This document shows, piece by piece, positions 18,393 through 26,282 of a stretch of DNA of 35,399 bases (its first letter is position 1; each line of letters starts with the position of its first letter). Location of the stretch: assembly GCF_007923255.1 (NCBI RefSeq), contig NZ_VOHJ01000029.1, positions 1 through 35,399 on the forward strand, given 5' to 3'. The stretch comes from Vulcaniibacterium thermophilum. GTDB lineage: Bacteria > Pseudomonadota > Gammaproteobacteria > Xanthomonadales > Xanthomonadaceae. Both the position numbers and the translations under genes were made by a program. The notes beneath the pieces are model-generated. The model did not search any database. It was not told the DNA's origin and saw only the letters and a program-made list of their open reading frames with translations.

Positions 18393-18853
18393 CACGGGGT
18401 CGGCGGCGTGGTGCCGGCGTTGTTGGTTCCGCCGGACTTGGTGTCCTGCTGGTCGTTGCCGTCCTCGCCGGTGGTCGGCGGGGTCACGTCGGTGCCGGCA
18501 TCGCCCGAGCCGGTGGTGCCGGTGGTGCCGGTGCCCTGGGTGGCATCGCCCATGGTCGCGGTGTCGGTCGGCGTGGTGCCGGTGGTGCCCGCCGCGGTGC
18601 CGGCGGTGGCGTCCGCGCCGGTGGTGGCGCCGGTGGTGCCCGCGGTGCCGGCCGCCTGCTGGGCCTGGCAGTCGGTGAGCGCCTGGCCGGTCAGGCCGGA
18701 GCAGTCGGTGGTGGCGGCCGTGTCGGCGGCGCCGGTGGCGGTGGCGGTGTCGGTGGTCATCGACTCGTTGCCCTGGTCGCGGCGGTCGCAGGCGACGAGC
18801 GCGAGCGCGAGCGCAAGGGCGAGCCAGAGCGGATTGCGGGTGGCCGACTTCAT
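18392..18853 (-). CDS. Low-complexity Thr/Gly/Ala-rich lipoprotein
   Basis: 153 aa. A signal with core LWLALALALALVAC (lipobox LVAC, Cys about 22) is followed by DRRDQGNES and a long tract of Thr, Gly, Ala and Asp with only one short ordered-looking segment containing two Cys (DCSGLTGQALTDCQAQ). The mature part is probably disordered and periplasmic, anchored by lipid. Its stop overlaps the RES gene start (TGATG), so the two are cotranslated. Function unknown. Confidence 0.75.
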   Translation of the reverse strand: MKSATRNPLWLALALALALVACDRRDQGNESMTTDTATATGAADTAATTDCSGLTGQALTDCQAQQAAGTAGTTGATTGADATAGTAAGTTGTTPTDTATMGDATQGTGTTGTTGSGDAGTDVTPPTTGEDGNDQQDTKSGGTNNAGTTPPTP

Positions 18854-19026
18854 CGTGGGTTCCTCTTCTCGGGTGGACGAGACCGGAATGTCTCGCGGGA
18901 AACGGCAGCAACACTCGTGCCACCGCGGCGAGCGCAGCCGGCGGCGCGCCGGCGAAAAACTTTCGCGTGCTTGCAAGAACTCGCGGCGCATTGCGCCAGC
19001 GGGCATGTGGAGACGGCGTCGTGCCG

Positions 19027-19042
19027 TGGCACGTCTCTTGCG
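19027..19042 (+). promoter_or_regulatory. Consensus sigma-54 (-24/-12) promoter before the SDR gene
   Basis: TGGCACGTCTCTTGCG matches the RpoN consensus TGGCAC-N5-TTGC, with GG and GC exactly ten bases apart. The SDR start lies 75 bp downstream, a normal leader length. It also overlaps a CGTGCC/GGCACG dyad. An enhancer-binding protein would be required; no NtrC box is seen close upstream. Confidence 0.6.
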
Positions 19043-19116
19043 CGGTCTCCGGCGGTGTTCAGAAATCCCTGCGCCGCTCACGTGCGCATCGCGCACGCCG
19101 CGAAACCATCGTCGCC

Positions 19117-19983
19117 ATGAACGAAGAGCAGAAGCCCCGCACGCAACCACCGCAGGAACAGCACGACCAGCCCGGCGACCAGCACGCGATGCATCCGCAG
19201 CCGGAAAGCATCCGCAAGGACTACCGCGGCAGCGGCAAGCTCGACGGCCGCGTCGCCCTGATCACCGGCGGCGACAGCGGCATCGGGCGCGCGGTCGCGC
19301 TGCACTTCGCGCGCGAAGGCGCGCACGTGGCGATCGTCTACCTCGACGAGGACCGCGATGCCGAGGACACCCGCCGGCTGATCGAGCGCGAGCGGCGCGA
19401 GTGCCTCACGATCAAAGGCGACGTCGGCGATCCGGAGTTCTGCCGGCAGGCGGTCGAGCAGACCGTCGCGCGCTTCGGCCGGCTCGACGTGCTGGTCAAC
19501 AACGCCGCCGAACAGCACACCGTCGAATCGCCCGAGGAACTCACGCCCGGGCAGATCGAGCGCACGTTCCGCACCAACATCTTCGCCTACTTCTACATGG
19601 CGATCGCGGCGCTTCCGCATCTGCGGAAGGGCGCGTCGATCATCAACACCGGCTCGGTCACCGGCGTGCGCGGGCACAAGCAGTTGCTCGACTACGCGGC
19701 GACCAAGGGCGCGATCCACGCGATGACCTTCTCGCTGGCGCAGGCGCTGGCCGAGCGCGGCATCCGCGTCAACGCGGTCGCGCCGGGCCCGATCTGGACC
19801 CCGCTGATCCCGGCCAGTTTCGATGCCGAAAAGGTCGCCGAGTTCGGCAGCAACACGCTGATGAAGCGCGCGGGGCAGCCCTCGGAAGTGGCGCCGGCGT
19901 ACGTGTTCCTCGCTTCCGCGGATGCCTCCTACATCACCGGGCAGACGATCCACATCAACGGCGGAGGACACATCAGTGCGTGA
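19117..19983 (+). CDS. General-stress type short-chain dehydrogenase/reductase
   Basis: 288 aa. A polar N-terminal extension ending MHPQPESIRKDYRGSGKLDG precedes the SDR core: cofactor motif TGGDSGIG (about 54-61), NNAAEQ, the catalytic Ser in NTGSVTG and YAATK, then PGPIWTPLIPASF. The extension and the ITGGDSGIGRAVA wording are those of the Bacillus YhdF/YdaD general-stress SDR group. The substrate is unknown. It sits behind a sigma-54-like promoter and is followed by the BON gene, 118 bp away. Confidence 0.9.
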   Translation: MNEEQKPRTQPPQEQHDQPGDQHAMHPQPESIRKDYRGSGKLDGRVALITGGDSGIGRAVALHFAREGAHVAIVYLDEDRDAEDTRRLIERERRECLTIKGDVGDPEFCRQAVEQTVARFGRLDVLVNNAAEQHTVESPEELTPGQIERTFRTNIFAYFYMAIAALPHLRKGASIINTGSVTGVRGHKQLLDYAATKGAIHAMTFSLAQALAERGIRVNAVAPGPIWTPLIPASFDAEKVAEFGSNTLMKRAGQPSEVAPAYVFLASADASYITGQTIHINGGGHISA

Positions 19984-20101
19984 GCGTGGTGAGCAGCATC
20001 TGGGTACCGAGTTGAAGGCCGTGGCGCGCGATGCGCTGCGCCTGGGAGTGCGGTTCGCCGAGGCGGGTCGCGCATGGCTGACAGAGAAGACGGAGGCGAT
20101 G

Positions 20102-21754
20102 ATGAACCGGAACGAGCAATCCAACTGGCGGGACGACGAACAGGGCCGCGGTCGCAGCGGCGCGGGCGGTTCGCAGCGCTCCTGGCAGAGCGGCGAGAGC
20201 GGCAGCGGCTTCCGCAGCAGCGACGAGCACGGCCAGTACGCGCGCGAACCCTGGGAGCGCAACCGCGAGTACGCCTCGCAGGGCGGCGGCGACTGGGGCG
20301 ACGGCGGCAGCGGGCGCGAATACGGCCACGGCCAGTACGGCGAACGCTCGCGCGCCTGGGGCCAGGAGCAGCAGGGCTCGTACGGTCAGGGCGGCTACGG
20401 CCAGCACGCGCAGTACGGCCAAGGCCAGCAGTACGGCCAGGGCGGCAGCCAGTTCTCGCAGCAGCAGTACGGCGGCGGCTACAGCCAGTCGGGCGGTTAC
20501 ACCGGCGGGCCGTCGCAGTACGGTTCGCAGCAGTTCGGCGGCAGCTACGGCGGCCAGGGCGGCTTCGGCCCGCAGGGCGGCTACGGCGGCGGCCAGCATG
20601 CCGGCCAGCAGGGCTACGGCTTCGGCCAGCAGGGCTACGGCGCCCAGTCCGGCGGTTCGCAGGGCTACGGTTCGCAGGGCTACGGCGGCCAGGGCCGCTC
20701 CGGGCAGGAGTGGGGCTCGCAGGGCATCGGTTCGGAGTACGGCTCGCGCGGTTACGGCGGCGGCTCGCAGAACTACGGCTCGCAGGGCTATGCCGGCGGC
20801 TCGCAGAGCTTCGGCTCGCAGGGCGGCTACGGCGGCTACGGCCAGTCGGGCCAGGGCGGCGGCCAGGGCTACGGCGGCTCCGGCCAGTACGCCGGCCAGC
20901 AGGGCGGCGGTTATCTGCGCGCCGGTGAGTCGCACTCCTTCGGCCGCTACGGCGCCGGCGAGAGCCGCGGCTACGGCGAGGGCTACGGCACCTCGTCCGG
21001 CTACGCCAGCGGCACCGGTTACGGTGGCGGCTACGGCGGCGGCTACGGGCAGAGCGGCGGCTACGGCGGCGGCCGCATGGGCGGCGGCGCCGGCTTCAAC
21101 GAAAGCGGCACCTCCGGCTCGAATTTCTCCAGCACCTACGGCGGCGGCAGCGCCGGCATCGGCCAGGGCGGCGAGATGTACGGCGGCCAGCAGCGGCGGC
21201 AGAGCTTCCGCGGCCGCGGCCCGCGCAACTACACCCGCTCCGACGAGCGCATCCTCGAGGACATCTACGAGCGGCTGACCAACGACGACGACATCGACGC
21301 CACCGAGGTGACCGTCAGTTGCCAGGACGGCCACGTGGTGCTCGAGGGCGAAGTCGAGGCGCGCTGGGTCAAGCACCGCATCGAGGACATCGTCGAGGCC
21401 TGCGGCGGGGTCAAGGACATCGACAACCGCCTGAAGGTGCGTCGCACGATGGGCGATCGCCTGCGCTCGGCATTCGGCATGGAAAGCCACGAGGACCGCG
21501 AACGCGGCGAATACCGCAGCAGCGGCGGCAGCGACACGCGCTCCAGCGTCGGCAGCTCCGGCAGCGCGCTGACCGGCGCCGGCGGCACCGGCAGCTCGTC
21601 GCTCACCGGCGCCGGCGAAACCAGCGCCGGGACCAGCGGCGGCGCGTCCGCCGGGGCGAGCTCCACGGGCACCGCCGGCAGCACCGGCCGCAGCGGCAAG
21701 ACCGGTACCGGCTCCAGCACCACCGACAACGGCGGTACCCGCTCGCAGCACTGA
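20102..21754 (+). CDS. BON-domain protein with long FUS-like Gly/Tyr/Gln/Ser tract
   Basis: 550 aa. Residues 1-60 are polar; about 60-360 is a prion-like tract built of GYG, SQGYG, QYGQG and GGYGG units; an arginine-rich RRQSFRGRGPRNY patch (about 362-375) leads into one BON domain (about 380-450: ILEDIYERL, VTVSCQDGHVVLEGEVE, VKDIDNRLKVRR). The tail is Ser/Gly/Thr/Ala-rich. No signal peptide, so it is probably cytosolic. BON domains bind phospholipid or other ligands and occur in osmotic-stress proteins. The start was chosen by GGAGG five bases before; an in-frame GTG at 19976 overlapping the SDR stop would add 42 residues forming an amphipathic helix. Confidence 0.85.
   Translation: MNRNEQSNWRDDEQGRGRSGAGGSQRSWQSGESGSGFRSSDEHGQYAREPWERNREYASQGGGDWGDGGSGREYGHGQYGERSRAWGQEQQGSYGQGGYGQHAQYGQGQQYGQGGSQFSQQQYGGGYSQSGGYTGGPSQYGSQQFGGSYGGQGGFGPQGGYGGGQHAGQQGYGFGQQGYGAQSGGSQGYGSQGYGGQGRSGQEWGSQGIGSEYGSRGYGGGSQNYGSQGYAGGSQSFGSQGGYGGYGQSGQGGGQGYGGSGQYAGQQGGGYLRAGESHSFGRYGAGESRGYGEGYGTSSGYASGTGYGGGYGGGYGQSGGYGGGRMGGGAGFNESGTSGSNFSSTYGGGSAGIGQGGEMYGGQQRRQSFRGRGPRNYTRSDERILEDIYERLTNDDDIDATEVTVSCQDGHVVLEGEVEARWVKHRIEDIVEACGGVKDIDNRLKVRRTMGDRLRSAFGMESHEDRERGEYRSSGGSDTRSSVGSSGSALTGAGGTGSSSLTGAGETSAGTSGGASAGASSTGTAGSTGRSGKTGTGSSTTDNGGTRSQH
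20340..21200 (+). repeat. Imperfect coding repeats of the GYG/QGYG tract
   Basis: Within the BON gene, short units such as CAGGGCTACGG and TCGCAGGGCTACGG recur many times in frame. The DNA repetition suggests expansion and contraction by slippage or recombination, so length may vary between strains. Confidence 0.75.
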
Positions 21755-21787
21755 ACCGCGCACCTCGTCGTCACGGTTCAGGCGCGC

Positions 21788-21817
21788 AAGGCCCGGCTTC
21801 GGCCGGGCCTTGTTCTG
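21788..21817 (+). terminator. Rho-independent terminator after the BON gene
   Basis: Ten-base stem AAGGCCCGGC closed by a TTCG tetraloop, followed by a T-rich GTTCTGT, 34 bp after the stop codon. The stem could also serve in the opposite direction. Confidence 0.75.
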
Positions 21818-21920
21818 TGGTCGCAGCCCGGGCAAGCGGAGCGCACCCGGGATTGCGCGGGAGCCCGCCAACGGCCCCGGCTGCGGGCCTCGCCCTCATC
21901 CGGCGACCCGCCTGCATCGT

Positions 21921-22358
21921 TCACTCGTCGGCGAACGCTTCCAGATAGGCCTGCATCGACGCCAGCGCGGTTTCCTCCAGCGCGATCAGCTCCTCGAACA
22001 GCGGGCGCTCGGGGCCGGCGTGCCTGAGCATCGCGCGCGCGGCCGGCAGGTCGTTCTCCAGCGCGAACGCCAGCGCCCCGACCACCTCCTGCGCCGTCGC
22101 CAGCGCCCGCAACTGCTCGCGCACCGCCGCGTGGCCCGCCGCCTCGTCCTGCGCCAGTTCGGCCAGCATCGCCGCCTCGTCCGCGCGCAGGCGGACCGGC
22201 TCCGCGCCGCGCGCCGCCTGGCTCGCGCGGATGCGCGCGGGGAGCGAGGTCTGCGCCCGCTCGTAGGCGTCGACCGCCGCGTGGATGCGCGCCAGCGCCT
22301 CCACCGCGGCGGGGTCCACGTTCTTGTCCTGCGCGATGGCGACGAATTCCGACTTCAA
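21921..22358 (-). CDS. Helical protein of unknown function, 145 aa
   Basis: Not recognised. The protein is rich in Ala, Glu and Leu and predicted almost entirely helical, without signal or membrane segment (for example RADEAAMLAELAQDEAAGHA). The start is a TTG: a strong GGAGGT lies five bases before it and no ATG or GTG fits. TTG starts are rare and this one is decided by the ribosome site. The upstream neighbour is 130 bp away. Confidence 0.6.
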   Translation of the reverse strand: MKSEFVAIAQDKNVDPAAVEALARIHAAVDAYERAQTSLPARIRASQAARGAEPVRLRADEAAMLAELAQDEAAGHAAVREQLRALATAQEVVGALAFALENDLPAARAMLRHAGPERPLFEELIALEETALASMQAYLEAFADE

Positions 22359-22488
22359 GCCGCACCTCCGGTCCGGGAACCGCGCGGCCGGCGGCCGGCG
22401 GGAGCCGACAGCATGCCCGACGGCGCGGCTGCCGTCCGCCGACAGGACCGTCGATGCACACGCGCGCTTCGCTGCGCGCGGTCGCCGC

Positions 22489-22887
22489 TCAACGCGCCGC
22501 GAAGCCCTGGCCGCCCACCGGCAGCGTCTCGAAACGCTCGCCGAAACCGGCGATGTGCGGCCGGGCGCGCGCGATCGCCGCCTGCACGGCCGGCAATCCG
22601 AGCGAGGCCTGATGGTGTTCCCGGCTTTCCCACACCTCGGTGACCCAGATCGCGTCCGCGTCGCCCGGATCCAGCGCCACCACGTAGCTCAGGCACCCCG
22701 GCATCGAGCGCGTGCCTTCCAGCAGCGCCTCCACCACCGTGTCGCGCTGTCCGGGCGTGGTTCTGATCTTCCCGATGAGTCCGTACATCCGCCGCTCCTC
22801 CCGCAGTCCGCCGCGCACGCTCCGCGAACAGGCGGCCAGACCCGCCACCGCACCGACCACGAATCCGCGCCGACTCACGTCCGTCAT
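22489..22887 (-). CDS. Exported antibiotic-biosynthesis-monooxygenase (ABM/YgiN-like) protein
   Basis: 132 aa. The N-terminus SRRGFVVGAVAGLAAC combines a twin-arginine motif with a lipobox-like Cys at residue 20. The ABM domain (about 34-125) starts MYGLIGKIRTTPGQRD and includes MPGCLSYVVALDP, WVTEVWESREHHQASL and the end motif TLPVGG. ABM proteins are small dimeric alpha-beta barrels that oxidise quinols or similar aromatics, usually cytosolic; export by Tat is unusual. An internal start at the MYGL methionine would give a cytosolic 99-aa form. Confidence 0.8.
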   Translation of the reverse strand: MTDVSRRGFVVGAVAGLAACSRSVRGGLREERRMYGLIGKIRTTPGQRDTVVEALLEGTRSMPGCLSYVVALDPGDADAIWVTEVWESREHHQASLGLPAVQAAIARARPHIAGFGERFETLPVGGQGFAAR

Positions 22888-22966
22888 GCGCGGCGAGTCT
22901 CCTGTCCCGCGCCCGTGGTGTCACGCCGCGGTGCGGAAGGCGGCGGCCATCGGTGCGGCTGCACGC

Positions 22967-23284
22967 TCATCCGCGCATGCGCTGCAGGCGCAGCACCGGC
23001 ACCACCAGCGCCAGCACCGCTCCGAGCGCGACGTGGCGCCAGAGCGGCACCTGCGCCGCCGATAGCGTCACATACGCGCCCAACGCCAGGTACCACGTCG
23101 CCATCACGACGCGGTTGCGCCTGGTCGGCGCGATCCGTCCCAGGAACACCCGCGGCGCGAACAGCGGCGAAGCGAGCCATTGCGGAACAAGCAGCGTCGC
23201 GACAAGCGCCATCGCGCCATAGACGGCCAGCAGCGTGCCCGCGCCCATCAACACCACGTCGAGTGCGAACGTCATCGTCTCCAT
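22967..23284 (-). CDS. Small inner-membrane protein
   Basis: 105 aa, about three hydrophobic segments (near 9-35, 66-80, 83-100), with a conserved-looking loop FAPRVFLGRIAPTRRNRVV between the first and second. AGGAGG precedes the ATG at 23284. Function unknown. It reads in the same direction as the neighbours on both sides but is separated by 79 bp and by a relic attC. Confidence 0.6.
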   Translation of the reverse strand: METMTFALDVVLMGAGTLLAVYGAMALVATLLVPQWLASPLFAPRVFLGRIAPTRRNRVVMATWYLALGAYVTLSAAQVPLWRHVALGAVLALVVPVLRLQRMRG

Positions 23285-23382
23285 CCTCGTCCTCCTCTCC
23301 TTCAGCACTGCTTGCATCGGCGCGAACCGCGCGCTTGCGCGGCGTACCGCGCTCGCCGGAGGGCGCGCCGATGCCGACGGCC

Positions 23383-23440
23383 GCGGGACGCCCGCCTCAA
23401 ACCGCGCCGCGAAGCGGCACCGGCGCGAACGCGTGTTCCG
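23383..23440 (-). repeat. Relic attC site (heavily decayed)
   Basis: It keeps the attC centre CCGCGCCGCGAAGCGGC and similar flanks, and encodes the last residues of the DUF4304 gene (PVPLRGAV, against KPTPLRGAA in intact sites). The simple-site core GTTRRRY is lost. Its position, straddling the stop codon of a leftward gene, is exactly that of the intact sites. Confidence 0.45.
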
Positions 23441-23885
23441 GGCTCATGCGCTGCAGCCACGGAAGCCCGTGCGCCACCAGCAGATCGCGCACCGCCGACA
23501 GCGAGCGCGCCGCGCGATCGGGACCTCCGCCCACCGGCCACCACCTGTCCTTCGGCCCGAACACGGCCCCCACCAACGGCATCGCGGCCAGCCGCGGGTG
23601 GCGGGGCGCAGCGAGCATCCCCAGCCGGGACCTCCGATGGGGCGCGCAGTGATATTCGCGGGCGTCGACCGCGGCGACCCCGGGCGCATCCGCGGCGAGA
23701 AAGACGCCGAGATTCACCGTGAACCGCCCGGCGAGAGCGCGCTGACCGAGCTGGAACTCGACGAGCTGGGCCGCGCTGCCGTCCGCAGCCAGCCGCCGGA
23801 ACGCGCGCCCCCGCCCGCGCCGGAACCCCATCCCGGCGAGCACCGGCGCGATCACCTCGCCCATCGCTTCGTCGAACGCGGTCAC
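23397..23885 (-). CDS. DUF4304-like protein, probable ancient cassette gene
   Basis: 162 aa. The N-terminal half has the DUF4304 pattern: FDEAMGEVIAPVLAGMGFRR, FRRL, LVEFQLGQ, FTVNLGVFL. Function of the family is unknown; it is frequent near polymorphic toxin/immunity and cassette genes. GTG start with only a weak ribosome site. The C-terminal PVPLRGAV is encoded by a decayed attC, so the gene appears to be an old integron cassette whose site is no longer usable. Confidence 0.72.
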   Translation of the reverse strand: MTAFDEAMGEVIAPVLAGMGFRRGRGRAFRRLAADGSAAQLVEFQLGQRALAGRFTVNLGVFLAADAPGVAAVDAREYHCAPHRRSRLGMLAAPRHPRLAAMPLVGAVFGPKDRWWPVGGGPDRAARSLSAVRDLLVAHGLPWLQRMSPEHAFAPVPLRGAV

Positions 23886-23911
23886 GTCGCTGGACCTTCC
23901 ACGCTGCGCGC

Positions 23912-24295
23912 TCAATCCAGGAACTCCCACGTATCCGCGCCGTCGAAGCGCCGGACCACGACCGACTCGAGCAGGGCCGGATCGAAGTTGCGCAGATTGA
24001 CGCCGTGCCGCGCGCCGGGCGTGCGCTCCAGCGGCTCCCAGTGGGTCACGATGCCGCACGACCTGCAGCGCACCGTCCGCAGCGTCCGGTCGCCCCACAC
24101 ATAGGACTCGGTGGCGTCCGGACCCGCCTCGATGATCACCGTGCCCAGCGCGTAGTAGGCCCACAGGCCTGCGGTGCGCCGGCAGAGCGAACAGTTGCAG
24201 CTCGTCGCCGTCGCCGGCGCGAACGGAAGCGTCAAGCGGACCGCGCCGCAATGGCAGGATCCGCGAAGCGGCGGCGTGGCGGTCTCGTCGATCAT
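23912..24295 (-). CDS. GFA/CENP-V family zinc protein
   Basis: 127 aa. Zinc-binding cysteines in the family's order: GSCHCGAVRLTL (CxC), CNCSLCRRTAGLWAYY (CxxC), and CRSCGIVTHW (CxxC). These fit glutathione-dependent formaldehyde-activating enzyme-like (Mss4-fold) proteins; the catalytic role in this subgroup is unproven. It ends 26 bp before the DUF4304 gene. No attC relic was found at its 3' end. Confidence 0.85.
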   Translation of the reverse strand: MIDETATPPLRGSCHCGAVRLTLPFAPATATSCNCSLCRRTAGLWAYYALGTVIIEAGPDATESYVWGDRTLRTVRCRSCGIVTHWEPLERTPGARHGVNLRNFDPALLESVVVRRFDGADTWEFLD

Positions 24296-24329
24296 GGCGC
24301 GAAGCCCCGGTGCGGTGCTGCCGGAGCGC

Positions 24330-24719
24330 CTACCCGCCGCTGCGCGCAGCGCGGTCGGTGCCGTCCCGCGCCGGCCGCAGCAGCGCCAGCGCAGGAGGAA
24401 GGACGAGCCAGAACCCCGACACCGGCATCAGCACGATCCCCAGCACCGCCAGACCGAGCAGCGCCACGCCCAGGCTCCGGGGCAGACGCGCGCCCGAGCG
24501 TTCGACGGCCGAGACGGCAAGCCCGGCCGCCAGTGCAAGGATCCCGAACAGCAGGAACCACGCGGCCGCCGAATGGCCCGCGCCGCGAACGCCCGCGCCC
24601 CAGATGCCGTCGGACCACATCGTCCGATAGGTGTTCCCGAACAGCGCCAGCGCGACGCCCGTATGCAGCACGGCCACCGCAACCAGCCATCTGCCGATCC
24701 ATCGCTTCATGTCGCGCAT
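24330..24719 (-). CDS. Four-helix membrane protein, DUF6463-like
   Basis: 129 aa with four hydrophobic segments and the recognisable lead WIGRWLVAVAVLHTGVAL and FGNTYRTMWSDGIWGAG, typical of the DUF6463 family of unknown function. ATG 24719 was used; an ATG at 24710 is equally possible as neither has a clear ribosome site. Its 3' end (stop inside a small GC hairpin) is faintly attC-like but too weak to call. Confidence 0.65.
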   Translation of the reverse strand: MRDMKRWIGRWLVAVAVLHTGVALALFGNTYRTMWSDGIWGAGVRGAGHSAAAWFLLFGILALAAGLAVSAVERSGARLPRSLGVALLGLAVLGIVLMPVSGFWLVLPPALALLRPARDGTDRAARSGG

Positions 24720-24937
24720 CCGCGGCGGGAATGCCGGCAGTGTATGTCACCGCGCACCGGGAGAGCGGACGCCACCCCGCGCCGCCGCGAACACCCGCAT
24801 CCGCCATGCGCAAGCGCGGTCGCGACAGAAACGTCGCCCGGACACGGCCGCGGCCGCCTCCGGGAAACGCCCCGCCCCGCCCACATTCGTCATTCCCGCG
24901 CAAGCGGTGCCTTTAGCCCGTACGGCCGAACCCGCCG

Positions 24938-25261
24938 CTACATCGACGCCACCCGCCGGATGGCCGCGAGCTTCTCTTCGGAAAGTCCAGCCAACTGCGC
25001 TTCCGCGATGCGCCCAGCCCGCAACAGCCCGCCGAACAGCAGGATCAGTTGCGAGTACCGGAAGTCGTACTTCGCGTCGATGTCCCGCCGCGTCCGTCGC
25101 AGGTCGTCCTCGATGGCCCACAGATCGGCCGGCTCCGCGGCCGCGGCCGCCCTCCTCTTGAACTCGGCCATGACCTCGGCCAGTTCCTCGGCAAGCGCCA
25201 TTTCGAACACGCGGCGTGCGATCTTCTTCTCGGACGGCGTCCAGTCCATCCTCGAAAGCAT
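24938..25261 (-). CDS. Small helical protein of unknown function, 107 aa
   Basis: Not assigned to a named family. The text MDWTPSEKKIARRVFEMA, then a charged helix, DDLRRTRRDIDAKYDFRYSQLI and a final AGLSEEKLAAIRR, looks like a conserved cytosolic helical family. The first methionine (25261) was kept; MDW at 25249 may be the true start. Reads leftward like all cassette genes. Confidence 0.6.
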   Translation of the reverse strand: MLSRMDWTPSEKKIARRVFEMALAEELAEVMAEFKRRAAAAAEPADLWAIEDDLRRTRRDIDAKYDFRYSQLILLFGGLLRAGRIAEAQLAGLSEEKLAAIRRVASM

Positions 25262-25307
25262 ACCGAGGAACGGAACCTCGCTTCGGCATGCCGGCGTCCC
25301 ATGCGCT

Positions 25308-25359
25308 GAAACCTGTCGAGCGCGTCCCGAAGCGGCGTCGCCCTGCGCGAATCGTCACC
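25308..25359 (-). repeat. Relic attC site behind the MmcQ/YjbR gene
   Basis: It keeps CGAAGCGGCGTCG, which matches the intact attC centre, and GCGAATCGTCACC, close to the GACGAATTGTTAGG end of intact sites, in the same order and spacing. It lies directly at the stop codon of a leftward gene. Core bases are mutated, so recombination is unlikely. Confidence 0.4.
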
Positions 25360-25693
25360 CCGCAGGCCTGTTCGACCCGGAAAGAGACTTCGGTGCCTTG
25401 CGCGCCCACGCGCTGCGCACCAGCTCCTGCACGAACCCCACCCTGGCCTTGGCGAGCGCGACGCGAACCCCCACGACCTTCCTGCCCCACCGCAGCGGCT
25501 CAACCACTTCCGGATGGAGAGCGACCGCCCTGTCCCGTTGCTCGTCGTCCACGAAGATATGGGCGAACTTCTGATCGGGCGTAACAGTCGCGAAGATCCT
25601 GCCCTTCACCCGGAACGAGCTGTACTGGAAATGCGGTTCTTCCGTGGCCGCCGGAAGCGAAAGCGCATAGGCTCGCAGTTGTTCGACGCGCAT
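25355..25693 (-). CDS. MmcQ/YjbR-family protein
   Basis: 112 aa, complete. It has the fold's pattern: LSLPAATEEPHFQYSSFRVKGRIFATV, a central LHPEVVEPLRWGRK and a final YLVRSAW-like LVRSAWARKAPK. YjbR proteins have a double-wing DNA-binding-like fold; many are encoded singly and their role is unknown. GGAG lies seven bases before the ATG. It sits between two decayed attC sites, so is probably an old cassette gene. Confidence 0.82.
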   Translation of the reverse strand: MRVEQLRAYALSLPAATEEPHFQYSSFRVKGRIFATVTPDQKFAHIFVDDEQRDRAVALHPEVVEPLRWGRKVVGVRVALAKARVGFVQELVRSAWARKAPKSLSGSNRPAG

Positions 25694-25726
25694 CGATCCG
25701 CTCCGCGCGGGCCCGAAGTTTCCTGA

Positions 25727-25784
25727 TCGTCACCCGAATCAGCCCTCGCCGCGAAGCGGCGTGGACGCGGACGGGCTGTCAGGC
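25727..25784 (-). repeat. Degenerate attC site
   Basis: On the gene strand it starts GCCTGAC, keeps the central GCCGCTTCGCGGC hairpin and ends GTGAC instead of GTTRRRY. It codes the C-terminus SASTPLRGEG of the gene to its right. Probably poorly or not recombinogenic. Confidence 0.7.
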
Positions 25785-26152
25785 GGCGCCTTCCTTTCAT
25801 GCCACAACGCCACGAGCAGACCGAGCACCTCGAGCCCGCCCCCGCCGGTATCCAGCCAGCCCCGCGACGACAACACCATCCACAGCAGGCGGCAAGCCAC
25901 GGCCAACACGAGCAGTACGATCGCCCAGCGCCGCCGCTCGAAGCCCAATGCGATTCCGGCAAGCAGATCGAGGACAGCGCACACCAGGATCGGAAGCTCC
26001 TGGCGATACTGGGCAAGCCACTCGGACGGCGAGAACCCCAGCCGGGAGACGGCGACGGCGATCCCGACAATCCCGAAGAACGCCAGCAGGCTGCTGATGA
26101 GAACGGCGAAGCAACCGTTTCGCGCATGCGTGCCCGATGCATACCGGTTCAT
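25739..26152 (-). CDS. Membrane protein of a distal cassette
   Basis: 137 aa, about four hydrophobic segments (20-40, 52-70, 74-92, 103-115). Function not recognised; the overall look is that of small DoxX/DUF-type membrane proteins. The final SASTPLRGEG is read from its attC, as in other cassettes here. The 84 bases between its start and the next attC on the right hold nothing recognisable. Confidence 0.65.
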   Translation of the reverse strand: MNRYASGTHARNGCFAVLISSLLAFFGIVGIAVAVSRLGFSPSEWLAQYRQELPILVCAVLDLLAGIALGFERRRWAIVLLVLAVACRLLWMVLSSRGWLDTGGGGLEVLGLLVALWHERKAPPDSPSASTPLRGEG

Positions 26153-26223
26153 GGGGCGATCCTCAACTGCACCGATGTGCTGCGCGGCCTGCCACTGGCC
26201 CTCCTGCGCAGGTGAGAGCGGCA

Positions 26224-26282
26224 GCGACCACCGGCGCTATGCCGCACTGCGAAGCGGCGTCGGCTTGGACGAACGGTTGGCG
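26224..26282 (-). repeat. Degenerate attC site
   Basis: The centre GAAGCGGCGTCGGCTTGGACGAA is nearly intact, but the left arm (GCTATGCCGCACTGC) no longer pairs fully and both outer cores are mutated. It codes the tail SSKPTPLRSAA of the gene to its right. Confidence 0.75.

Noticed and set aside
22489..22520. attC relic at the end of the ABM gene (GCTTCGCGGCGCG match)
   Set aside because: Only the 13-base centre matches; no opposite arm or outer cores, and it lies in normal coding sequence of the family's end.
24318..24368. attC relic at the end of the DUF6463-like gene
   Set aside because: The stop lies in a GC hairpin at the right place, but matches to the attC arms are too short to exceed chance in such GC-rich DNA.
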